Shown here one piece after another: positions 14,887-24,300 of a stretch of DNA of 44,556 bases (position 1 is its first letter; every line of letters starts with the position of its first letter). Origin of the DNA: Flavobacteriales bacterium (GTDB lineage Bacteria; Bacteroidota; Bacteroidia; Flavobacteriales; Weeksellaceae); NCBI GenBank assembly GCA_900770875.1, contig CAAGLV010000243.1:1-44556 (forward strand), written 5' to 3'. Position numbers and translations under genes: made by a program. The notes under the pieces are model-generated. The model was not told the origin of the DNA. It made no database searches and worked only from the letters and a program-made list of their open reading frames with translations.

Positions 14887-15684
14887 TTATTTATCTACTC
14901 CATTTGATGCATTAAACATTTCGTTTCGTTTGCGATTGGCTTCGTCGTAGATATCACTTAATTGATCTTGCGATATAATTTGCAATTTGGATTTTTTATC
15001 TGCTTTTATAGGATTTTTGAATTTGTAGTTTTTTACATTCGGTTTAATATTTTGTACTCGAATAAAATTATCCATTCTTCCAACTTCTGGAATTTCGATG
15101 AATAAGTTCATCTCTAAAACAAAACCATTTAATGGTTCTACCGCAATTGGCATAAAGTTGAATTCAAACTCTTTTGTATACCAAGCTTCTACATCAAAGA
15201 CCATTTTACCTACTTTATATTTTGATTTTGCTTTCTGAACTTTATAACCTAAAATTTCTTTGGTTTCATTCGTAAATTCCCAAGTTAATTTCTCAATCGG
15301 AGTTTTTACAATATATTTCTTACCATAAACATCAACTTCACGAAAATTCTCATTTAAAGTAAAATCAGAATACGTTAATCCAAAAGGTAAACCTGGAGCA
15401 GATTTTTTTATTTCACCTTGATTATTTTGATCATTATTAATTTTTTCTTGTTCGATCGAATTTTGTTCATTTTTTGATGAATAAATTAAATAATCCAATG
15501 GTTTTGGATTTTCATTTTGCTCGATATTCCATTTTCTTGCATCAGCATCTTTAATATCTCCAAAAAATTTTTCAATGTATTCAGGTGTATATTTTGTATA
15601 ATGTTTAAATTCTACTTTTACCTCATAAATCTGAGCATTTGCGAAAGAAGTAATTACAAGTACTAAATAAAACAGTTTTTTCAT
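14887..15684 (-). CDS. GLPGLI-like secreted protein
   Basis: A 265-residue exported protein: signal peptide MKKLFYLVLVITSFANA, cleavage after NA. The middle resembles the Bacteroidota GLPGLI family, with LTWEFTNETKEILGYKVQKAKSKY and FDVEAWYTKEF, which correspond to the W..I.GY..KA and aWYT blocks. The namesake GLPGLI is replaced by PLNGFVLEM, so this is a divergent member. No catalytic residues or membrane segments are visible, so a periplasmic or outer-membrane-associated role is likely but unknown. It lies downstream of lipA with a terminator hairpin between them, so it is probably expressed separately. Confidence 0.82.
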   Translation of the reverse strand: MKKLFYLVLVITSFANAQIYEVKVEFKHYTKYTPEYIEKFFGDIKDADARKWNIEQNENPKPLDYLIYSSKNEQNSIEQEKINNDQNNQGEIKKSAPGLPFGLTYSDFTLNENFREVDVYGKKYIVKTPIEKLTWEFTNETKEILGYKVQKAKSKYKVGKMVFDVEAWYTKEFEFNFMPIAVEPLNGFVLEMNLFIEIPEVGRMDNFIRVQNIKPNVKNYKFKNPIKADKKSKLQIISQDQLSDIYDEANRKRNEMFNASNGVDK

Positions 15685-15708
15685 TTTAATATTAATTTCA
15701 TTAAAAAT

Positions 15709-15741
15709 AAAAAAAGAGCTACAATTTCTTGTAACTCTTTA
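15709..15741 (-). terminator. Terminator of lipA
   Basis: AAAGAG-TACAA pairs with TTGTA-CTCTTT across 15713-15740 with one mismatch. The adjacent A run on the plus strand gives a T tract to minus-strand transcripts. Confidence 0.7.
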
Positions 15742-15761
15742 AATATAAATGATAAATTCTT

Positions 15762-16631
15762 TTATAAAATATGTTTTTCTGCGTGATAAGAAGAACGAAC
15801 CAATGGCCCTGATTCTACGTGACGGAATCCTAATCCACGCGCAAAATCTTCGTATTTCTTAAATTGCTCTGGCGTGATGAACTCTTTTAATGGTAAATGT
15901 TGTTTTGTTGGTTGTAAATATTGTCCAATTGTTATAACATCTACATTCGCATTTGCAACATCTTGAATCGTTTCGAAAACCTCATCTTCCATCTCACCTA
16001 AACCTAACATAATTCCGGTTTTTGTACGACGTTGTCCTGCTTCTTTTGCATAACGCAATACTTCTAACGAACGATCGTACTTGGCTTGGATACGAACTTC
16101 GCGCGTTAAACGACGAACTGTTTCCATATTATGAGATAAAACTTCTGGACCAGCTTCTATAATACGATCAATGTGTTTTTCGATTCCTTGAAAATCAGGA
16201 ATCAATGTTTCCATTGTTGTACCAGGACTGATACGACGAACAGCACGAATAGTTTCGGCCCAAATAATCGATCCCATATCTTTAATATCATCGCGATCGA
16301 CAGATGTTAAAACGGCATGTTTAATTTTCATTAATTTAATCGAACGAGCTACTTTTTCTGGCTCGGCCCAATCCACTTGTTCTGGACGACCTGTTTTTAC
16401 ACCACAAAAACCACAAGAACGTGTACATACGTTACCTAAAATCATAAATGTCGCTGTTCCTTCGCCCCAACATTCTCCCATGTTTGGACAACTTCCACTC
16501 TGACAAATTGTGTTTAATTTGTATTTATCAACTAAACCTCTTAATTCTTTATGTTTTTTACCTGTTGGCAACTTTACGCGTAACCATTCTGGCTTTTTCA
16601 CTCTTCCGTCCGGTCTTAACTCAACACTCAT
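15762..16631 (-). CDS. lipA: Lipoyl synthase
   Basis: A radical SAM enzyme that inserts two sulfurs into protein-bound octanoyl groups to make lipoyl cofactors for 2-oxoacid dehydrogenases and the glycine cleavage H protein. It has 289 residues. The auxiliary cluster motif CQSGSCPNMGEC (C-x4-C-x5-C) and the radical SAM motif CTRSCGFC (C-x3-C-x2-C) are both intact, and the C-terminal RSSY motif (GPLVRSSYHAEKHIL) is present. It is divergent from the NlpE-like lipoprotein. gcvT, another glycine-cleavage gene, lies elsewhere in the window. Confidence 0.97.
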   Translation of the reverse strand: MSVELRPDGRVKKPEWLRVKLPTGKKHKELRGLVDKYKLNTICQSGSCPNMGECWGEGTATFMILGNVCTRSCGFCGVKTGRPEQVDWAEPEKVARSIKLMKIKHAVLTSVDRDDIKDMGSIIWAETIRAVRRISPGTTMETLIPDFQGIEKHIDRIIEAGPEVLSHNMETVRRLTREVRIQAKYDRSLEVLRYAKEAGQRRTKTGIMLGLGEMEDEVFETIQDVANANVDVITIGQYLQPTKQHLPLKEFITPEQFKKYEDFARGLGFRHVESGPLVRSSYHAEKHIL

Positions 16632-16681
16632 ACGTTACTTTTATGAAAGGCTAATTTACAATTTTTTTATAGAAGAACTAA

Positions 16682-16708
16682 TTGATAAAATTAAAGATGT
16701 TAATTTTG
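16682..16708 (+). promoter_or_regulatory. Probable promoter of the NlpE-like lipoprotein gene
   Basis: TTG at 16682-16684, a 16-base spacer and TAATTTTG at 16701-16708; the ATG follows 48 bases later. Spacing is one base shorter than the usual range. Confidence 0.5.
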
Positions 16709-16756
16709 TGTTTGGAACGTATATTGATGTACAACCCGTAAAATTTTTAAAACATT

Positions 16757-17215
16757 ATGAAAAAAATTATTTTAAGTGCTTTTGTTGCTGGATTAGTAAT
16801 TGTAAGCTGTAGTAAAAAAGAAGATGCTGTACAAACTGAAACGACTACAGATTCTGTTGTAGCAACTACAAACGATTCAATTCCTACTGGTGATAATTCT
16901 AACAATTCTCTTGATTGGGCTGGTACTTACGAAGGTGAATTACCATGTGCTGATTGCGAAGGAATTAAAACAACTTTAGTGTTAAATGCAGATGATACGT
17001 ATACTTTAACTTCTGAATATGCTGGTAAAAACGAAAAAACAGAAGAGCAAGGTAAAGTAACTTGGTCAGCAGACGGAAATCAAATTGAAATTACGACTAA
17101 AGATGGACAAACTACTAAATACATCGTTGGCGAAAATCAATTAATTCAATTAGACCAAGAAGGAAAAGAAATTACTGGACCTTTAGCTGAAAAATATGTT
17201 TTAGCTAAAAAATAA
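16757..17215 (+). CDS. NlpE N-terminal-domain lipoprotein
   Basis: A 152-residue lipoprotein with the lipobox LVIVSC (Cys18), then a Thr/Ser/Asp-rich linker (about 22-52), then an NlpE/META-like beta domain. The sequence WAGTYEGELPCADCEGIKTTLVLNADDTYTLTSEY contains the CxxC typical of the NlpE N-terminal domain. Escherichia coli NlpE is an outer-membrane lipoprotein involved in envelope-stress and surface sensing; the C-terminal OB domain of that protein is absent here. The short form with a single domain is common in Bacteroidota. It is monocistronic, closed by a strong bidirectional terminator. Confidence 0.9.
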   Translation: MKKIILSAFVAGLVIVSCSKKEDAVQTETTTDSVVATTNDSIPTGDNSNNSLDWAGTYEGELPCADCEGIKTTLVLNADDTYTLTSEYAGKNEKTEEQGKVTWSADGNQIEITTKDGQTTKYIVGENQLIQLDQEGKEITGPLAEKYVLAKK

Positions 17216-17231
17216 TCCAATATAAATTGAT

Positions 17232-17266
17232 AAAAAAACCGAACTAAATTTAGTTCGGTTTTTTTT
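17232..17266. terminator. Bidirectional terminator
   Basis: A palindromic core (17239-17258) with AAAAAAA on one side and TTTTTTTT on the other, between the convergent NlpE-like and aminotransferase genes. Confidence 0.93.
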
Positions 17267-17283
17267 ATTTCTAATACAAAAAA

Positions 17284-18399
17284 TTATTTCGCAAAAAATT
17301 CTTTAACAGCAGAAGTAATATAAACTAATTGTTCTTCTGATAATTCTGTGTGCATTGGTAACGACATTACTTCGTTAACTAAAATATCCGTATTTGGGAA
17401 ATCAGCATCATTATAATGTCCATTATCGTATGCTTTTTGTTTACGTAACGGAACTGGATAATAAATCATTGCCGGAATTTCTTTTTCTGTTAAGAAAGCT
17501 TGTAACGCATCTCTTTTTCCGTTTAATACACGTAATGTATATTGGTGGAAAACGTGAGTTGAATCAGCAGAAATTACAGGAGTAATTAATTCTTCGATTT
17601 CAGCAAAAGCTTCGTTATAATAAGTAGCTGCTGCTAAACGCGCTGCATTATATCCATCTAAATGTGGTAATTTATGACGTAAAACTGCTGCTTGAATTGA
17701 ATCTAAACGAGAGTTTACACCAACTTCATCGTGGTAATAACGTTTATACATTCCGTGATTCACAATTCCGCGTAAACGGTGAGCTAACTCGTCGTTATTT
17801 GTAAAAATTGCTCCACCATCTCCGTAACAACCTAAGTTTTTAGAAGGGAAGAAAGATGTACAACCAATATCACCAATTGTTCCAGCTTTTTTACCTTTAT
17901 ATTCAGCTCCAATTGCTTGCGCTGTATCTTCAATTACGTATAAATTATGTTCTTTTGCAACTGCCATAACCTCGTACATATTAGCACATTGTCCAAATAA
18001 ATGAACTGGGATAATTGCTTTTGTTTTAGGTGTAATAGCTGCTTTTAATTTTTCGATATCGATTGTAAAAGTATCTAAATTAACATCAACTAAAACCGAT
18101 TTTAATTTTAATAAATCGATAACTTCAACAGTTGCTGCAAATGTAAAATCGGCTGTAATTACCTCGTCACCTGGCTCTAAACCTAAAGCCATTAAAGCAA
18201 TTTGTAAAGCATCTGTTCCGTTTCCACAAGGAATTACATGTTTTACATTTAAATATTGCTCTAAATCTGATTGAAATTGTTTTACTTCTGGTCCATTAAT
18301 AAATGCTGCAGATTCAATCACATTTAAAATAGAGGCATCTACTTCTTCTTTTATTTTTTGATATTGACTTTGTAAGTCAACCATTTGGATTTTTTTCAT
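17284..18399 (-). CDS. DegT/DnrJ/EryC1/StrS sugar aminotransferase, WbpE/GnnB-like
   Basis: A PLP-dependent sugar aminotransferase of 371 residues. Hallmarks are NGTDALQIALMALGLEPGDEVIT, VIEDTAQAIGAEYKGKKAG, and the PLP-lysine segment SFFPSKNLGCYGDGGAIFTN, followed by GVNSRLDSIQAAVL and VMSLPMH. From memory these segments are closest to WbpE-like enzymes that transaminate UDP-3-keto sugars to 3-amino sugars; GnnB of lipid A diamino-sugar synthesis belongs to the same group. It is divergent from waaA, which fits an LPS role, but the partner 3-dehydrogenase is not in the window. The start at 18399 (MKKIQMVDLQ) is favoured over an ATG two codons upstream. Confidence 0.92.
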   Translation of the reverse strand: MKKIQMVDLQSQYQKIKEEVDASILNVIESAAFINGPEVKQFQSDLEQYLNVKHVIPCGNGTDALQIALMALGLEPGDEVITADFTFAATVEVIDLLKLKSVLVDVNLDTFTIDIEKLKAAITPKTKAIIPVHLFGQCANMYEVMAVAKEHNLYVIEDTAQAIGAEYKGKKAGTIGDIGCTSFFPSKNLGCYGDGGAIFTNNDELAHRLRGIVNHGMYKRYYHDEVGVNSRLDSIQAAVLRHKLPHLDGYNAARLAAATYYNEAFAEIEELITPVISADSTHVFHQYTLRVLNGKRDALQAFLTEKEIPAMIYYPVPLRKQKAYDNGHYNDADFPNTDILVNEVMSLPMHTELSEEQLVYITSAVKEFFAK

Positions 18400-18450
18400 A
18401 GTCATGAATTCTATTACTCGGTATAATTTAATCCTACCGAAAATCTATAG

Positions 18451-18458
18451 CAAATGTA
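18451..18458 (-). promoter_or_regulatory. Probable -7 box of the aminotransferase gene
   Basis: The minus strand reads TACATTTG, an exact TAnnTTTG match, 52 bases before the start. A TTG (18474-18476) lies at a short 15-base spacing. Confidence 0.4.
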
Positions 18459-18483
18459 CAAAAAAACCTTATTCAATATTTCT

Positions 18484-18491
18484 TAACTTTG
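18484..18491 (+). promoter_or_regulatory. Probable -7 box of waaA, implying a leaderless transcript
   Basis: TAACTTTG matches the consensus and ends 7 bases before the GTG start codon at 18499, so transcription would begin at or next to the start codon. Confidence 0.5.
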
Positions 18492-18498
18492 CAGCATT

Positions 18499-19752
18499 GT
18501 GCAAGGATTTTATAATACATCAATTAAGGCGTACGGATTAGCGTTAAAATTGGCTTCAGGATTTAACGGAAAAGCAAAACTTTGGGTAGATGGTCGTAAA
18601 GATTGGGAAGAACAAATTACCAATAAAATTAAATCGACAGATCGTGTTCTTTGGGTGCATTGTTCGTCTTTGGGCGAGTTTGAACAAGGTCGTCCCGTTA
18701 TCGAAGCGTTAAAAGAAAACTATCCAAATCATAAAATTGCAGTTTCTTTTTTCTCGCCTTCGGGATACGAAATTCGTAAAAATTATCCTGGTGCAGATGT
18801 TATTTTTTATCTTCCTCTGGACACAAAAGCTAATGCCGAAAAATTAATTAAAGTTTTACATCCCGAACTTTTGGTTTTAGTTAAATACGAATATTGGTTT
18901 AATTTAATTACAGCTTTACATCAAAAAAACATTCCAACAATTGTGGTTTCTGCAATTTTTAGAGAGAGTCAGAATTTCTTTAAAAAGAACGGAAACAATT
19001 GGTTTGCGCATAAATTAAATTTGATTAATCACTTTTTTATTCAAAATCAAAAGAGTAAAATTTTATTAGATTCTATCCATATTAAACAATCTACTTTGGC
19101 TGGCGATACACGTTTTGATCGTGTAAAGCAAATTGTGCATCAAAACAATCAATTGGATTTTATGGACCAATTTAAAAATGATTCGAAACTAATTGTTGTT
19201 GGAAGTTCGTGGCCAAAAGACGAAGATTTATTTATCGAATTAATCAACGAAAAATTATCTCAAGATTGGAAAATTTTATTTGCTCCACATAATTTACACG
19301 AGAAAGAAATTGATGCTTTTATGGCTAAATTAAACGTACCTTGTATTAAATATACGGATTTAGAAAAAACATCAGAAACTGATTTAAAACAAGCAAAAGT
19401 TTTTATTTTAAATACCATCGGAATTCTTGCAAAAGTTTATGCTTATGCCGATATTACTTATATTGGTGGCGGATTTGGTGCTGGCATTCATAATACTTTA
19501 GAAGCTGTAACTTACGGCAATCCTGTTGTGTTTGGACCAAAATATAAAAAATTTCAGGAAGCTGTCGATTTAATCGAAGTTGGTGGCGGATTTACAATTG
19601 CCAATCAAAACGAATTTAATTCGATTATGGATCGATTAATTAATGATGCTAAATTTAGAAAAGATGCTGGTAAAAAAGCTGGAGATTTTGTCCAAAAATC
19701 GCCAAATGCAACAGCTATGATTATGGATTATATTAATAAAATTATCAATTAA
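18499..19752 (+). CDS. waaA: 3-deoxy-D-manno-octulosonic acid (Kdo) transferase
   Basis: A glycosyltransferase that attaches Kdo to lipid A at the inner membrane. It has 417 residues, normal length. The N-terminal region has an early hydrophobic helix, LWVDGRKDWE, and VLWVHCSSLGEFEQGRPVIEAL (the conserved S-x-G-E-x-E/F motif region with the catalytic glutamate). The C-terminal domain has ILNTIGILAKVYAYADITYIGGGFG and GIHNTLEAVTYGNPVVFGP, which bind CMP-Kdo. The GTG start is chosen by alignment to the family N-terminus; no ATG is available upstream in frame after the promoter element. It is divergent from the sugar aminotransferase. Confidence 0.95.
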   Translation: MQGFYNTSIKAYGLALKLASGFNGKAKLWVDGRKDWEEQITNKIKSTDRVLWVHCSSLGEFEQGRPVIEALKENYPNHKIAVSFFSPSGYEIRKNYPGADVIFYLPLDTKANAEKLIKVLHPELLVLVKYEYWFNLITALHQKNIPTIVVSAIFRESQNFFKKNGNNWFAHKLNLINHFFIQNQKSKILLDSIHIKQSTLAGDTRFDRVKQIVHQNNQLDFMDQFKNDSKLIVVGSSWPKDEDLFIELINEKLSQDWKILFAPHNLHEKEIDAFMAKLNVPCIKYTDLEKTSETDLKQAKVFILNTIGILAKVYAYADITYIGGGFGAGIHNTLEAVTYGNPVVFGPKYKKFQEAVDLIEVGGGFTIANQNEFNSIMDRLINDAKFRKDAGKKAGDFVQKSPNATAMIMDYINKIIN

Positions 19753-19773
19753 AATTGATTGCTAAAATGATAT

Positions 19774-19807
19774 AAAAAAACTCGATAGTAAACTATCGAG
19801 TTTTTTT
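19774..19807. terminator. Bidirectional terminator after waaA
   Basis: CTCGATAGT pairs with ACTATCGAG around a 2-base loop (19781-19800), flanked by seven A and seven T. It serves waaA and the convergent DUF4251 gene. Confidence 0.92.
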
Positions 19808-19831
19808 GTGCACAAATTTTATTATAATTTC

Positions 19832-20389
19832 TTAATTAAAAGAACCTGTATACGTAATTTCTTGTCTGTTATCAGCCGTCATTACTAAACGAGCATAACC
19901 CGAATTTTTATTTAAATAAAGCACAAACTGAATGCCTTCGTTCATCGTACTTAAAACATCTTTCGGCACAATTGTTACTTTAACATTTACACCATCAACA
20001 GAATTTACCGTATATAAAAAACTATTTGATGTAATGTTGATTGGATTGCTTTCTGGCGAAACCGGATTAATAAAGAAACGACCAACATAAGGTAAATTAA
20101 GATAAAGAATTGTTTTATCTACCGTAAAATAATAGTTTCCTGTCCCGTTTAATTGGTTTGTTACACCGAACTCTGGCTCTACAGTAGATGGATAAAACGA
20201 GAAGTTTAAACTTTCGATATTCGCTACATTTTGCTGAGCAATTTTTATTTGCTCTAATTTTCTACGTTCGTCGCGCTGTTCTCTTCTTTCTTCTCTTTGC
20301 TCCTTTTTAGTTTCTTTAACCTGAGCAAATGTATTAGTACTTGCAAGGAATAATAAACCACATAAAGCTATTGAAATTAACTTTTTCAT
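19832..20389 (-). CDS. DUF4251 secreted protein
   Basis: A 185-residue exported protein with signal peptide MKKLISIALCGLLFLASTNTFA. A short, highly charged Arg/Glu helical segment follows (about 25-50, QREERREQRDERRKLEQ), then a beta-rich domain with SLNFSFYPSTVEPEFG, LNLPYVGRFF and ITYTGSFN at the C-terminus, as in Bacteroidota DUF4251 proteins. It is predicted periplasmic and function is unknown. It is divergent from the beta-barrel gene at 20663; the 273-base gap holds repeats described separately. Confidence 0.86.
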   Translation of the reverse strand: MKKLISIALCGLLFLASTNTFAQVKETKKEQREERREQRDERRKLEQIKIAQQNVANIESLNFSFYPSTVEPEFGVTNQLNGTGNYYFTVDKTILYLNLPYVGRFFINPVSPESNPINITSNSFLYTVNSVDGVNVKVTIVPKDVLSTMNEGIQFVLYLNKNSGYARLVMTADNRQEITYTGSFN

Positions 20390-20522
20390 AATAATTTAAT
20401 TTTTAACAGTAGATTATAAATAATATAGCAAATATAAACCATCATAAATCATTCCAATCTATAGTTTATATTTTTACTAAAAACATTTCAAATAATATAT
20501 TTAATTTAAACAGATGATTTTT

Positions 20523-20594
20523 ACCATTTAATAATTATTTTATTTATGGCATAATATTTGTGAATTTTAGAGCAACTAAACCATTTAATAATTA
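20523..20594 (+). promoter_or_regulatory. Promoter region of the beta-barrel gene flanked by 15-base direct repeats
   Basis: ACCATTTAATAATTA occurs at 20523-20537 and again at 20580-20594. Between them AATATTTG (20553-20560) is one base from TAnnTTTG. One copy would cover the -33 region and the other the start of the transcript, a layout typical of a repressor-type operator. The rest of the 273-base gap (20390-20662) is AT-rich, with no ORF or hairpin that I can support. Confidence 0.4.
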
Positions 20595-20662
20595 AAATCA
20601 TTAACTATTAAGGGATTAGTGTAACATAACTTAATATAATAAAATAAATAAAATTTAGAATT

Positions 20663-21268
20663 ATGAAGAAATTGATCTTAGCATTTACTGCTTTAGCATT
20701 CGGAGCAAATGTAAATGCACAAGAAGGATTAGAAGGCAGATCTTTTATCATGGGACAAGTTGGTTATAGCCAAACATACGATTCGTATAAAAGCGATGTT
20801 TACAAATCTACAAAAGAACAAAGCTATTCTATTTTACCATCATACGCATATTTTATCTCTCCATCTGTAGCTATTGGGGGAGCTTTAGGATATAAAGGAA
20901 CAACAGGTTACGTAGGTAACGATGCTGATATCAAAAGAACAACAAACGAGTTTATTATCCAACCAATGATTAGAAAATATTGGGGCGTAGCAAATAACTT
21001 ATACATTTTTGGACAAGCATCTATTCCTGTAACTTTTGGTGATGCTAAAGTAGGAGATACAAAACAAGAATTTACATCATACGGATTCGAGGTAAAACCA
21101 GGTATCGATTATTTCTTATCTAAAAACTGGTCTGTAGAAGCTACTGTAGGGTTATTTGGATGGAATGCTTACAACCCAAAAGGAGGTTCTAACACAAACG
21201 ACTTTAATTTCGGTATTAACTCTGGTTTAATCGGAGGATTAAACATTGGTGTTAAATACGTTTTCTAA
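20663..21268 (+). CDS. Outer-membrane beta-barrel protein, about 20 kDa
   Basis: A 201-residue protein with signal peptide MKKLILAFTALAFGANVNA, cleavage before QEG. The mature part consists of alternating amphipathic strands (SFIMGQVGYSQTYDSY, SYSILPSYAYFISPSVAIGGALGYKG, NLYIFGQASIPVTFG, NWSVEATVGLFGWNAY), ending IGGLNIGVKYVF with the C-terminal Phe expected of outer-membrane barrels. The size suits an eight-stranded OmpA/OmpX/OmpW-like barrel. Ligand or role is unknown. A roughly 100-base leader and repeats upstream suggest regulated expression. It is closed by a perfect terminator. Confidence 0.88.
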   Translation: MKKLILAFTALAFGANVNAQEGLEGRSFIMGQVGYSQTYDSYKSDVYKSTKEQSYSILPSYAYFISPSVAIGGALGYKGTTGYVGNDADIKRTTNEFIIQPMIRKYWGVANNLYIFGQASIPVTFGDAKVGDTKQEFTSYGFEVKPGIDYFLSKNWSVEATVGLFGWNAYNPKGGSNTNDFNFGINSGLIGGLNIGVKYVF

Positions 21269-21296
21269 CAAAATATTTAAAAGTTTATATTAATTT

Positions 21297-21323
21297 GGAG
21301 GCTAAAATTAGCCTCCTTTTTTT
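21297..21323 (+). terminator. Terminator of the beta-barrel gene
   Basis: GGAGGCTAA pairs with TTAGCCTCC around AA, followed by seven T. Confidence 0.94.
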
Positions 21324-21396
21324 ATGCGACATTGTTTGGCTTAGTTATTTTATATTCTTGTTGTAAATTATTAACTTTCTCAAAAAAATAGAAGAT

Positions 21397-24300
21397 TTGT
21401 TACAAGCAGGCGATTTTAAAATTTACAATGCTTCGGCCGGAGCAGGTAAAACCTATACTTTAGTTAAAGAATTTATTTCGTTATTAATCAAAGACGAAAA
21501 CGTATATCGTTTCGAACATATTTTAGCTATCACGTTTACCAATAAAGCGGCAAACGAAATGAAAGAACGTATCATCGAAAAATTAGAAGAATTAGCCGAT
21601 ACTACCAAAACATTCGATCAATATATTTTAGACTTAGCTGCCGAATTAAATTTAGAGCCAACTTTAATACAAAAGCGTGCACGTAAAATTTTAATCGCAA
21701 TCCTGCATAACTATTCTAAATTCTCGATTTCGACAATCGATAAATTTAACCTTCGATTAATGAAATCTTTCGCGCAAGATTTAGGATTATCGATGAATTT
21801 TGATGTCGAAATGAATACCCAAGAAATGATCGAAGAATCTGTCGATTTACTATATTCGAAAATTGGAGAAGACTTAAAACTTACCGATACTATGATTGCC
21901 ATTGCCATAGATAATATGGATGATAACAAATCGTGGGACATTCGTAAATCGTTATCTACAGATACTGTAAATATTTCTAACGATAAAAATTTAGAACAAC
22001 TTGAAAAATTACGCAAAACATCGTTAGACGATTTTGTAAATTATCGCAAAACTATTTTTAAAGACATTAAAGAATTAAAAGAAGCGATTAAAATTATTGG
22101 CGAATCTTTTGCCGAACTTTTACAAGCTAACGGAATTACCGTAAACGAATTACCAGGTAAATCGAAAGGTATTTTTACATTTTTTAATAAACTTAGAAAC
22201 TACGACGGAACCGGAATCATCCTTCCTTCAGAAGCAAATAACAAAGATATTTTACAAGATAATTATCTTGGCAAAGCAAAACATCCAATTGCCGAACAAC
22301 TATTTCCCGAAATTAAAGCGCTATTTATACAGGCACAATACATCAACGATAAATTAATTTTGTTGAGTAATATCCAGAAAAATATTTCTTCGGTTTCGTT
22401 AATCAACGAAGTAGAAAAATCGTTAGAAACCATTAAAAAAGAAACAAATGTTTTATTAATTAACGAATTTAATACGCGAATTAGTCAACATTTACGCGAT
22501 CAACCAGCAAATTTTATTTACGAGCGAATTGGCAGCAGATACAACCATTATTTTATCGACGAATTTCAGGATACATCTACGCTACAATGGGAAAATTTTG
22601 ATCCGTTGATAGAAAATGCACGTGCCCAATCCGATACCATTATGCTGGTTGGCGATGCAAAACAATCTATTTACCGTTGGCGTGGTGGAAATCCGGAACA
22701 GATGATTAATTTAATCGAAAATAAAGACGAACTTAACATCAAGGTACAAGAATTAGATACCAATTGGCGAAGCCATAAAAATATTATTCAGTTTAATAAC
22801 GAACTGTATTCCTATATTGCGCCACAGCTAAATTTAGAAGGTTTTAGACAATTATATCACGAAGGTAATCAACAAAAAAGTAACCATCGCAACGATGGAT
22901 TTGTACATGTACAATTCATCGAAAAAACCGAACGATCTAACGATCAGTTTAACGAAGAAAATCTAAATTTAATTTTAAATTATGTAAAACAATGCCAAAC
23001 CAACGGATTTAATTTAAGCGAAATTGCCATTTTAGTGCGCAGTAATGCACAAGGAGTTGCAATTGCTAAATTTTTAACCGAAAATAATTTAGTTGTAATT
23101 TCTAACGAAGCCTTATTGTTAAAAAATTCGTACGAAATTCAGTTAATCGAATATTTATTTAAAATTGCTGCAAATCCGTTAGACGAACAAAGTAAAATTC
23201 GTTTCTTAATGGTAGCTTACGAATTGCAATTATTTACTTCTGCAGATTTAACGCTAACCATCGAAAAAGCACTTAAAAATAACCTTAATGGATTTATTGC
23301 TTTAACAAAAGAAATTGGACTAGAATTAGATTTTATCACCAACGAAAATCTTTCGTTATACGACTTTACAGAAAAAGCAATAAGATCGCTAAAATTAAAA
23401 GAAAGTTCGCCTGCCTATATCCTTACTTTTTTAGATGTAATTTTAGAATATGCAGCTAAAAACGAATCTGATTTAAATTCGTTTTTAGAATATTGGAAAA
23501 CTGTAAAAGATCGCACGTCTGTAAAAACCCCAAAAGGTGTAGATGCCATTCAAATTATGACAATTCATAAATCGAAAGGATTAGAGTTTCCGGTAGTAAT
23601 TATTCCATTTTTAGATTGGCAACCAAAAAATAATAAAATTTGGATTCCTTTAGAAAAAACAGAAGTTAATCCGTTTGATAATTTTTATGTCGGAATTAAT
23701 AAAGACTTAAAAACAATACAAGATTTAAGCATTAAAACAGCCATCGAGGACGAAGAAAATTTAATCCAAATGGACGAAATTAATACCTTGTATGTTGCTA
23801 CAACTCGTGCAAAAGAACAACTATATCTAATTGCATCAAAACCAAAAGAAAACTCGCAAGCTAAAAATATAGCAAATTACCTTTACGATTTCACCTCATC
23901 AAAAGGCATTACTGAGGACAAAATTACACTTTTTGGAACACCAGAAAGAGTGAGCAAAAACGAAGTTAATAAAAACGAATCAACAGAAATAAAACTGAAT
24001 TCGCTAGATTGGAACAATAAATTAACCGTAAATACAAATTCAGAAAAAACACAACAAAAATTAGAATTAACTGAATTTGCAAACGCAATACACAATGTAT
24101 TAGCGCAAATTAATACGGCAAATGATAGTAATAAAATCATTTCTTCCGAATTTCAGCGCGGAACCATTTCTAGCGAAAACTTAAATGCTATACAACGTGG
24201 AATTTACAACATTGTAAACGATTTAAATTTAGTTTCGTATTTTGCAGAAGGATTAATCGTTTTAAACGAAAGAGATTTTATTGACGAAAATGGCGAAATT

